From assembly GCA_025464915.1 (NCBI GenBank), contig JAODNF010000128.1:1-5665 (forward strand): a stretch of 5,665 bases of DNA, read 5' to 3'. Positions 1 to 5,371 of the stretch are shown in pieces. A model generated the notes under the pieces. It searched no databases, was not told the DNA's origin, and saw only the letters and a list, made by a program, of their open reading frames with translations. Numbering within the stretch: the first letter of the stretch is position 1; each line of letters opens with the position of its first letter. The position numbers were made by a program, and so were the translations under genes. Origin of the DNA: Frankiales bacterium. GTDB taxonomy: Bacteria; Actinomycetota; Actinomycetes; Mycobacteriales; SCTD01.

Positions 1-1007
1 CCTCGTCGACCAACCAGGGCGGGTGGATCAACAAGGTCGGCATCTGGTCGCCGCACGACCGGCACGACTGGTTCGCCACCGACCCCACCACCGACAGCGA
101 CCGTCTCGTCCGCTGGCGGGAGACCTCGACGGGTCAGCACATCGAGCTCGGCATCGCCGAGATCAACCTGGTCTGCCTGCTCGGTGAGCTGGGGGCCACC
201 TGGTCCAAGGTCGGCCAGCCGCTGCTGCCCGTCGGCACCGTCTACGACCCGTTCGTCGGCCGGGCTCTCGAGCCGTGGTCGTTCGGCGTGTACGGCGGTG
301 GGCAGTCCATCCTGGTCGGCACGCCGTCCGGCGTCACCCTCGCTGCCGAGGGCGGCGCGCACCAGAGCATCACGACACCCTCCATCGGCCTCGAGCAGCC
401 CGGCGTGACGTCGTGGGAGCCGGCGTTCGCCCTCGAGACCGAGTGGTGCTTCCTCGACGCGCTCTCCCGCCTCGGCCGGCCGGACGGCGAGTCCGCGTAC
501 CTGCGGCTGTCGACCCGGCCGCTGGACCAGTCCCTGGCGCAGCTGCCCGAGGACCTCGAGCAGCGCCGTCGCGACGTCCTCGCGGGCGCCTACCTGCTGC
601 GATCGACCGGGGCCCCCGACGTGACGCTCGTCGGCGTCGGGGCCCTTGTGCCCAACGTCGTCGGGGCGGCGGATCTCCTTGCTGCAGAGGGCATCTCGGC
701 CGACGTCGTCGTCGTCACGTCGTACGACCGGGTGTGGCGCGCGGTGCAGTCGCGGCGCGGCCAGCTGCGCGGAGCGGCCGTCGACGAGGGCGTCCTCTCA
801 CGCGCCTTCGGCGGCCGGGCTCCGATGGTCACCGTCCTCGACGGGCACCCGCACACGCTCGCCTTCCTCGGCACGATCGCCGGCAACCCGGTGACCTGCC
901 TCGGTGTGTCTGTCTTCGGCCAGGGCGGCGGCGTCGACGAGGTGCACGCCTACCACGGGCTGGACGCCCGCTCGATCGTCGGAGCGGCGCTCGACCTGGT
1001 GGACTAG
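1..1007 (+). CDS. Transketolase / pyruvate dehydrogenase E1-like ThDP enzyme, C-terminal part
   Basis: The 5' end lies outside the window. The frame runs from base 3 through 334 codons to TAG at 1005-1007. The visible protein covers the end of the pyrimidine-binding domain (about residues 1-185) and the transketolase C-terminal domain (about 190-334). It opens with STNQGGWINKVGIWSP, which resembles homodimeric PDH E1 (AceE) and the shorter actinobacterial transketolase-like proteins. In the segment GQHIELGIAE (44-53), E53 sits where transketolase and DXS carry the glutamate that activates the cofactor. The run EGGAHQS (116-122) matches the substrate-side histidine region of E1. The end, FGQGGGVDEVHAYHGLD, is typical of E1/DXS C-termini. 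Members of this superfamily use thiamine diphosphate to decarboxylate 2-oxoacids or transfer two-carbon units. The substrate cannot be told from this part, and the ThDP-binding domain is not visible. Family confidence is high; a specific pyruvate dehydrogenase role is inference. Confidence 0.88.
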   Translation, partial: SSTNQGGWINKVGIWSPHDRHDWFATDPTTDSDRLVRWRETSTGQHIELGIAEINLVCLLGELGATWSKVGQPLLPVGTVYDPFVGRALEPWSFGVYGGGQSILVGTPSGVTLAAEGGAHQSITTPSIGLEQPGVTSWEPAFALETEWCFLDALSRLGRPDGESAYLRLSTRPLDQSLAQLPEDLEQRRRDVLAGAYLLRSTGAPDVTLVGVGALVPNVVGAADLLAAEGISADVVVVTSYDRVWRAVQSRRGQLRGAAVDEGVLSRAFGGRAPMVTVLDGHPHTLAFLGTIAGNPVTCLGVSVFGQGGGVDEVHAYHGLDARSIVGAALDLVD

Positions 1008-1490
1008 CTAGGAGCTCGTGTCGGCGGCGGTCACGCACTCCTTGAAGCCGTACTTGCGCATGTAGTCGAGGTTGGCGGTCGTCTTGGTCGGCGGGTCCTT
1101 CAGCAGGTTGACGATCGTCACCTGGTCGTTGGCCTTCACCGCCTTGGCGATCGCGGCGTCGAAGGCGCGAGCCTTCACGAGCTGCTTGCTCAGCGGCTCG
1201 AGGACCTGCGCCTCGAGATCCTTCTTGTCGTCAGCCGGTGGCGTCAGCTCCAGCAGTGCCGTGGTGCTCTCGTCGGCAACCATCACCAGCGAGTGCACGT
1301 AGGTCGCGAGGTCGGTCGTCGACAGCGGCTTCTTCAGCCCGTCCTTCGCCTTGTTGGCCTTGGCGCAGATGACCTCCGCCTTGGCGATGAAGGCGCTCCT
1401 GCCTGAGCCCGGCTGCGCGCTGCTGCCGCCGCTGCACGCGGCGACGAGGAGGACGGGGAGCACGATCAGCGCGTGTTTCACAGCCCTCAT
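1008..1490 (-). CDS. Small secreted lipoprotein with a conserved-type cysteine pair
   Basis: A 160-residue protein. I chose the ATG at 1490-1488 because it overlaps the upstream methyltransferase stop as ATGA and puts a signal peptide at the very N-terminus; an in-frame start at 1523 would add 11 arginine-rich residues and lie inside the methyltransferase gene. The signal is MRAVK, then a hydrophobic stretch (7-18), then a lipobox ending in C19 (LVAAC). A short Gly/Ser linker follows. This predicts export, lipidation and anchoring to the outer face of the membrane. The mature part is mostly helical by eye, rich in Ala, Lys and Leu, with two cysteines at C42 (EVICAKAN) and C152 (FKECV) near either end, plausibly a disulfide, and an LTPPAD turn at 82-87. 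The same layout (AxxIC near the N-terminus, TPP in the middle, GFxxC at the end) recurs in actinobacterial secreted proteins of unknown role, from my memory of such proteins. Function unknown. It is last in the operon. Confidence 0.85.
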   Translation of the reverse strand: MRAVKHALIVLPVLLVAACSGGSSAQPGSGRSAFIAKAEVICAKANKAKDGLKKPLSTTDLATYVHSLVMVADESTTALLELTPPADDKKDLEAQVLEPLSKQLVKARAFDAAIAKAVKANDQVTIVNLLKDPPTKTTANLDYMRKYGFKECVTAADTSS

Positions 1491-2260
1491 CTTGCACCGG
1501 CGCGGCGTCCGACGACCCAGCAACCCACCGCGGCCGCAGCAGCGATGTTGAGGGAGTCGACGCCGCGCTGCATGGGCAGTCCGACGCGCACGTCGCTGGC
1601 GGCCATCGCCTCCTCGGTGAGACCCGGTCCCTCGGCCCCGAGCAGCAGGGCGGTGCGGCCGTGCACCTCGACCTCGGCGAGGTCCCGCCCGGCCGGCGTC
1701 ATGGCGAGCACCCGGAAGCCGGCGGCGCGCACCTGCTCGATGCCCGCGGGGAAGGGCTCCAGGTAGGCGTAGGGAAGCGCGAACACCTCCCCCATCGAGA
1801 CCCGGACCGACCGCCGGTACAGCGGGTCGCAGCAGGTCGGGTTGAGAAGCACCGCGTCCATGCCAAGACCGGCGGCGCTGCGGAACACCGCGCCCAGGTT
1901 GGTGTGGTTGTTGATGTCCTCGAGCACCAGGATCCGCTCGGCACCGGCCAGCACCTCGGCAGCCTCACGGACCGGCAGCCGGCCGAAGGACGCGAGGATC
2001 CCGCGGTGCACGTGGAAGCCGGTCACCGCCTCGAGCACGTCGTACGACGCCCGGTAGAGCGGGCCGTCCGGCAGCCCCTCGGGGATCTCGCGGTTCTCGG
2101 CGATCAGGATCGACCGCACCGGGTAGCCCGCAGCGGCCGCGCGCTGCACGACCTGCAGGCTCTCCGCGATGAAGAACCCCTTCTCCGGCTCCAGCTTGAG
2201 CCGCCGCGCGGCGTCCGTGAGCCCGATGTAGTCCGACAGCCGCGGGTCGTCCGGGGTCAC
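1487..2260 (-). CDS. TrmH/SpoU-family (SPOUT) RNA 2'-O-methyltransferase
   Basis: A 257-residue protein starting at GTG 2260-2258, which overlaps the stop of the upstream oxidoreductase as GTGA; no Shine-Dalgarno is visible, so re-initiation by coupled ribosomes is likely. Residues 1-105 match the small substrate-binding domain seen in this family (KGFFIAESLQVVQRA at 27-41). Residues 107-250 are the SPOUT knot. Motif 1 is NNHTNLGAVFRSA (117-129) with the likely catalytic R127. Motif 2 is LLLGAEGPGL (205-214) with E210. Motif 3 is LPMQRGVDSLNIAAAAAV (228-245) with S236, L237 and N238. These enzymes are typically dimers that use S-adenosylmethionine to methylate the ribose 2'-OH of a tRNA or rRNA nucleotide. 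Which RNA and position cannot be read from the sequence, so I give no rlmB or trmH symbol. It sits in the middle of the three-gene operon, and its own stop is overlapped by the lipoprotein start. Confidence 0.93.
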   Translation of the reverse strand: MTPDDPRLSDYIGLTDAARRLKLEPEKGFFIAESLQVVQRAAAAGYPVRSILIAENREIPEGLPDGPLYRASYDVLEAVTGFHVHRGILASFGRLPVREAAEVLAGAERILVLEDINNHTNLGAVFRSAAGLGMDAVLLNPTCCDPLYRRSVRVSMGEVFALPYAYLEPFPAGIEQVRAAGFRVLAMTPAGRDLAEVEVHGRTALLLGAEGPGLTEEAMAASDVRVGLPMQRGVDSLNIAAAAAVGCWVVGRRAGAR

Positions 2261-3312
2261 AGCTTGGCCCGGTCGTACTGCCGCGGCCAGGCGATGTCGA
2301 CGCCCAGCTCACGGGCGGCGCGCAGCGGCCAGTGCGGGTCACGCAGCAGCTCCCGCGCCAGCAGCACGACGTCGGCGTCGCCGTCGCGGACGATCGCGTC
2401 CGCCTGCTCGGGGTCGGTGATGAGGCCGACGGCGCCGGTCGTCGCCCCGACCGCCTTCAGGGCGCGGGAGAACGGCACCTGGTACCCGGGTCCGACGGTG
2501 ATCTGCTGCTCGTGGTGCAGCCCGCCGGAGCTGACGTCGATGAGGTCGACGCCTGCCGCGTGCAGCAGCGGGGCCAGCCGGGCCGACTCCTCGACGGTCC
2601 ACCCACCGGGCGTCCAGTCGTCGCCGCTGATCCGCACGAGGAGCAGACCGCCGAACGCAGCGCGGACGTCGTCCACCACCTCGCGCAGCAGCCGGGTACG
2701 TCCCTCGAAGCCGCCGCCGTAGGAGTCGGTGCGCTCGTTGGCGAGCGGGCTGAGGAACTCGTGCAGCAGGTACCCGTGCGCGCCGTGCAGCTCGACGGCG
2801 TCGAAGCCGACCGCCGCGGCGCGGCGGGCCGCGGCGACGAAGTCCTGGCGCACCTTCGCGATGCCGTCGGCGTCGAGGGCGGCCGGCACGGCGTACCGGC
2901 CGAAGGCGATCGCGCTGGGACCGAGGGCGGTCCACCCGCCGTCCTCCGGCGGAACGGTTCCCCGCCGCTCGTGACCCGGCCGGTAGGTGCTGGCTTTGCG
3001 GCCCGCGTGCGCGAGCTGGACGCCGGCGAGCGCGTCGTGCTCGTGCAGGAACCTGATCACCCGCGACCAGCGCTCGGCCTGCTCGTCGGTCCAGATGCCC
3101 GCGTCGTCCGGGCTGATGCGGCCCTCGGGGCTGACCGCGGTCGCCTCGGTGATGACGAGAGCCGCGCCGCCGAGGGCGAACTGCCCGAGGTGCACCAGGT
3201 GCCAGTCGGTCGGGAGCCCGTCGGTGCAGCTGTACTGGCACATCGGGCTGACGACGACCCGGTTCTTGAGGGTCGCGCCACGGAGGGTCAGGGGGTCGAA
3301 CAGGGAGGCCAC
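2257..3312 (-). CDS. NADH:flavin oxidoreductase, Old Yellow Enzyme family, YqjM-like
   Basis: A 351-residue FMN-dependent TIM-barrel ene-reductase if read from GTG 3312-3310. These enzymes use NAD(P)H to reduce activated C=C bonds in enals, enones and maleimides; the natural substrate is usually unknown. Bacterial YqjM-subclass marks are plain: SPMCQYS (22-28) with C25 at the position of the flavin-tuning cysteine and Y27; WHLVHLG (37-43); EATAVSPEGRIS (56-67); QLAHAGRK (99-106); the H176/H179 pair that binds substrate in ELHGAHGYLLHEF; and PRQYDR at the end with R348 in the place of the arginine finger supplied by the neighbouring subunit. The usual S-x-E-N-R stretch reads GGFEGR (200-205). 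An open frame to 3501 would add 63 residues but would cover the start and ribosome binding site of the divergent small gene; GTG 3330 (six extra residues) remains possible. First gene of the operon, sharing a GTGA overlap with the methyltransferase. Confidence 0.94.
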   Translation of the reverse strand: MASLFDPLTLRGATLKNRVVVSPMCQYSCTDGLPTDWHLVHLGQFALGGAALVITEATAVSPEGRISPDDAGIWTDEQAERWSRVIRFLHEHDALAGVQLAHAGRKASTYRPGHERRGTVPPEDGGWTALGPSAIAFGRYAVPAALDADGIAKVRQDFVAAARRAAAVGFDAVELHGAHGYLLHEFLSPLANERTDSYGGGFEGRTRLLREVVDDVRAAFGGLLLVRISGDDWTPGGWTVEESARLAPLLHAAGVDLIDVSSGGLHHEQQITVGPGYQVPFSRALKAVGATTGAVGLITDPEQADAIVRDGDADVVLLARELLRDPHWPLRAARELGVDIAWPRQYDRAKL

Positions 3313-3361
3313 CCCGCTAGTGTTGTGCACGAACCTTCCCGTGCTCTCAGGAGGCAGTCCC
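3313..3361. promoter_or_regulatory. Divergent intergenic gap with a possible shared -10 element
   Basis: These 49 bases separate the starts of the oxidoreductase operon (minus) and the small membrane protein (plus), so promoters for both should lie here or run into the genes. On the plus strand TAGTGT at 3318-3323 fits the TAnnnT -10 pattern and would put transcription start near 3330, giving a leader of about 30 bases that carries the ribosome binding site. No convincing -35 is seen (GTCGAA at 3295-3300 is weak). The opposite strand of the same bases reads AACACT (3324-3319), six bases before GTG 3312, which is the geometry of a leaderless transcript, though it lacks the first consensus T. 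Everything here is read by eye. Confidence 0.35.
3349..3354 (+). promoter_or_regulatory. Strong Shine-Dalgarno site for the small membrane protein
   Basis: AGGAGG, a perfect core match to the 16S anti-Shine-Dalgarno, stands 7 bases before ATG 3362. It is the best ribosome binding site in the window. It fixes the start of the 60-residue gene and argues against the longer upstream frame reading through from 2987. It also argues that the opposite-strand oxidoreductase does not start as far back as 3501. Confidence 0.85.
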
Positions 3362-3544
3362 ATGGCCGGCCACAACGTCCGACCCACCTCGTGGGTGACC
3401 GTCGTGCTCATCGTGGCGGCGAGCGTCCTGTTCGGCTTCGCCCTCCCGCAGCACTCCTGGCCGCTCGCCATCGCCGGCGGCATCGTGCTGCTCGCGGGCA
3501 TCGTGACAGGCGCCGTCTACCGCATCATGGACGACGCCTACTGA
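3362..3544 (+). CDS. Small two-helix membrane protein of unknown function
   Basis: A 60-residue protein from ATG 3362 to TGA 3542-3544 with a strong ribosome binding site. Two hydrophobic segments are clear: about residues 11-28 (WVTVVLIVAASVLFGFAL) and about 35-53 (LAIAGGIVLLAGIVTGAVY), split by a short loop, PQHSWP. The N-terminal tail MAGHNVRPTS and the acidic C-terminal tail RIMDDAY suggest a helical hairpin in the cytoplasmic membrane with both ends on one side. The layout (His and Pro near the start, a Trp opening the first helix, Gly-rich second helix) recalls short actinobacterial membrane proteins of the HGxxPAAW type, but the HGxxP signature is not intact here (HNVRP), so the resemblance is only loose. 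It stands alone on the plus strand between two minus-strand genes, convergent with the helicase. Function unknown. Confidence 0.82.
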   Translation: MAGHNVRPTSWVTVVLIVAASVLFGFALPQHSWPLAIAGGIVLLAGIVTGAVYRIMDDAY

Positions 3545-3560
3545 CTCCCCGTGAGGGTCA
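3542..3560. terminator. Short inverted repeat spanning two convergent stop codons
   Basis: The stops of the small membrane gene (TGA 3542-3544) and the helicase (TGA 3560-3558) form the ends of a 19-base imperfect palindrome. TGACTC pairs with GGGTCA (six pairs, one of them G-T) around a 7-base loop. Part of the symmetry is automatic because both genes end in TGA. There is no T-run on either side, so this is at best a weak two-way terminator. No other terminator can fit in the 13-base gap. Confidence 0.3.
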
Positions 3561-5276
3561 GCGGCGGTCGCGGGCCCACCGGCGCATCGTCTCGATGCGC
3601 TCCTGGAGCTCGTCGGCCGAGGCCTGCGGGGTCGGCGGGCCGCCGCACGCGGCACGCAGCTCCGCGTGGATGGCGCCGTGCGGCTTGGTGGTGCGGTGGT
3701 GCCACGCGCCCACGAGCCCGTTGAGCTCCTTGCGCAGCCCTGACAGCACCTCGAACGCGGACCTCTCGCGACTCGCGGCCGGGACGGCCGGGGCGTTCTT
3801 CAGCTGCTTGGCCTGGTGCTGCGCGAGCAGCGTGCGCACCTGGTCGGGCTCGAGCAGGCCGGGGAGGCCGAGGAAGTCCTGCTCGTCCTCCGAGCCGACG
3901 GCGGCGCCGGTGCCGTACTCGCCGCCGTCGTAGATGACGCGGTCGAGGTGCGCAGAGGCCTGCAGGGCGATGAAGCCCGGTTCGTCCTCTCCCTCGAGCG
4001 GCTCCTTGTTGGCCTGGGCGATCAGCTCATCGGCGAGGAACTGCTCCTTCACGGCGCCGTCGAGGGCGTGGTCGCGCTGCGCCTCCATCTCGGCCGCCAG
4101 CCCCATCAGGACGGGCACCGAGGGCAGGAACACCGACGCTGTCTCGCCGACCCGGCGAGCACGCACGAAGCGCCCGACCGCCTGGGCGAAGAACAGCGGG
4201 GTCTGCACCGACGTGCCGTAGACGCCGACGGCGAGCCGCGGGATGTCGACGCCCTCCGACACCATCCGGACGGCGACCAGCCATCGCCCGGTCGACTCCT
4301 CGAAGGCGCTGATCTTCTTCGACGCCGTCGGGTCGTCCGAGAGCACGACGGTCGGAGCGACACCGGTGATGCCCTCGAGGAGCTCGGCGTAGAGCTTCGC
4401 GCTCTTGTGGTCGGAGGCGATGACCATGCCGCCGGCGTCGGGCATGCCCCGTCGGACCTCGGACAGCCGGGTGTCGGCTGCCTGGAGCACGGCGGGCATC
4501 CAGTCGCCGTGCGGGTCGAGGGCGGTGCGCCAGGCATGGGCCGTCTGCTCGACCGTGAGCGGCTCCCCCAGGGTGGCGGTGATCTCGTCGCCGGCGCGCG
4601 TCTTCCACGTCGCGGTCCCGCTGTAGGCCATGAAGATCACAGGTCGCACGACGCCGTCACGCAGCGCGTCGGCGTACCCGTAGGAGTGGTCCGCGAAGGA
4701 GCGCGTGATGCCGTCCCCACCCCGCTCGTAGCGCACGAACGGGATCGGGTTGGTGTCGGAGCGGAACGGGGTGCCGGTCAGCGCCAACCGCCGCGACGCC
4801 GGCTCGAAGGCCTCCTTGACCGCGTCGCCCCAGGACTTCGCGTCGCCCGCGTGGTGGATCTCGTCGAGGATCACCAGGGTGCGGCGGCGCTCGGTGCGGG
4901 CCCGGTGCAGCAGCGGGTGGGCGGCGACGCCGGCGTAGGTCACCGCGACGCCGTGGAAGTCCGACGAGGTCGCTCCAATGGCGTTCTTGAAGCCGGGGTC
5001 GAGCGAGATGCCGACCTTGGCGGCGGCGAGCGCCCACTGGGTCTTCAGGTGCTCCGTGGGCGCCACCACCGTCACGGCCTGCACGGCTCCCGAGGCCAGC
5101 AGCTCGGAGGCGATCCGCAGGGCGAAGGTGGTCTTGCCGGCGCCCGGCGTGGCAACGGCCAGGAAGTCGCGAGGCTGCTGCCGGAGGTAGGTCACCAGCG
5201 CAGCGCGCTGCCAGGCCCGCAGCGGGGCCGCCTGCGGGATGGTGTCGGGCTGTGCGGTCAACGGTCTCGCTTTCAC
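3558..5276 (-). CDS. SF2 DEAD/DEAH-type helicase, ResIII-like
   Basis: A 572-residue protein from GTG 5276-5274; TTG 5261 (five fewer residues) is an alternative, and the far start at 5351 would add 25 residues with no homologous look. The SF2 motifs are complete and in order: LRAWQRAAL near 19-27; Walker A ATPGAGKTT (42-50); Ia VVAPTEHLKTQW (70-81); II DEIHH (138-142), a DEAH variant; III LTGTPFRSD (166-174); IV around VIASDH (285-290); V VRMVSEGVDIP (336-346); VI QAVGRFVRARR (365-375). It should therefore hydrolyse ATP to move along or unwind nucleic acid. About 200 residues follow motif VI: an acidic part (EGEDEPGF, GSEDEQDF) and a final region with WHHRTTKPHGAIHAELR and ACGGP, which may bind nucleic acid or a partner. 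No DNA methylase or restriction subunit lies next to it, so despite the ResIII-like core I see no restriction system. The substrate is unknown. Confidence 0.92.
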   Translation of the reverse strand: MKARPLTAQPDTIPQAAPLRAWQRAALVTYLRQQPRDFLAVATPGAGKTTFALRIASELLASGAVQAVTVVAPTEHLKTQWALAAAKVGISLDPGFKNAIGATSSDFHGVAVTYAGVAAHPLLHRARTERRRTLVILDEIHHAGDAKSWGDAVKEAFEPASRRLALTGTPFRSDTNPIPFVRYERGGDGITRSFADHSYGYADALRDGVVRPVIFMAYSGTATWKTRAGDEITATLGEPLTVEQTAHAWRTALDPHGDWMPAVLQAADTRLSEVRRGMPDAGGMVIASDHKSAKLYAELLEGITGVAPTVVLSDDPTASKKISAFEESTGRWLVAVRMVSEGVDIPRLAVGVYGTSVQTPLFFAQAVGRFVRARRVGETASVFLPSVPVLMGLAAEMEAQRDHALDGAVKEQFLADELIAQANKEPLEGEDEPGFIALQASAHLDRVIYDGGEYGTGAAVGSEDEQDFLGLPGLLEPDQVRTLLAQHQAKQLKNAPAVPAASRERSAFEVLSGLRKELNGLVGAWHHRTTKPHGAIHAELRAACGGPPTPQASADELQERIETMRRWARDRR

Positions 5277-5371
5277 GGTGGGGCTCGAGAACCCTAGGCG
5301 AGCGAGGCGACGGGACGGGCTCTCCCACGCCGTGTCACAGGCCGGAAACACGAGGGTTGGACACTGCCCGC
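5277..5371. promoter_or_regulatory. Divergent intergenic gap between helicase and hydrolase
   Basis: These 95 bases must hold promoters for both flanking genes. On the minus strand TAGGGT (5296-5291) fits TAnnnT and would start transcription near 5284, 8 bases before GTG 5276; no good -35 is seen at the proper distance. On the plus strand GACACT (5360-5365) ends six bases before GTG 5372, which would suit a leaderless message but is a poor match. A small inverted repeat, CGTGT (5331-5335) and ACACG (5348-5352) with 12 bases between, could be an operator or chance. No clear Shine-Dalgarno is placed for either gene: GAGGG at 5352-5356 is 15 bases from GTG 5372. Confidence 0.3.

Noticed and set aside
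275..1045. 256-residue plus-strand frame overlapping the E1-like gene
   Set aside because: Extremely Arg/Pro/Ala-rich, a frame shifted by one base from the clear E1-like coding frame, no motif.
1661..2722. 353-residue plus-strand frame antisense to the methyltransferase and oxidoreductase
   Set aside because: Spans two strongly supported minus-strand genes and has no recognisable domain.
3313..3501. N-terminal extension of the oxidoreductase to an in-frame start at 3501
   Set aside because: The extra 63 residues have no OYE-like character, the family normally starts at the SLFDPL block, and the extension would cover the strong ribosome binding site and first half of the divergent small membrane gene.
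3558..5276. Type III restriction or defence system suggested by the ResIII-like helicase
   Set aside because: No DNA methylase, nuclease or other defence partner is visible; the only methyltransferase nearby is a SPOUT RNA enzyme in another operon, and the neighbour is an alpha/beta hydrolase.
2332..5297. Long plus-strand open frames at 2332-3933 (533 residues) and 3816-5297 (493 residues)
   Set aside because: They lie antisense to the oxidoreductase and helicase, are rich in Arg, Gly, Val and Asp in the way high-GC antisense frames are, and show no domain. They cross gene boundaries of the well-supported genes.
5277..5351. N-terminal extension of the helicase to 5351
   Set aside because: The added residues are Arg/Ser-rich with no motif, and they occupy the only space for the divergent promoters.
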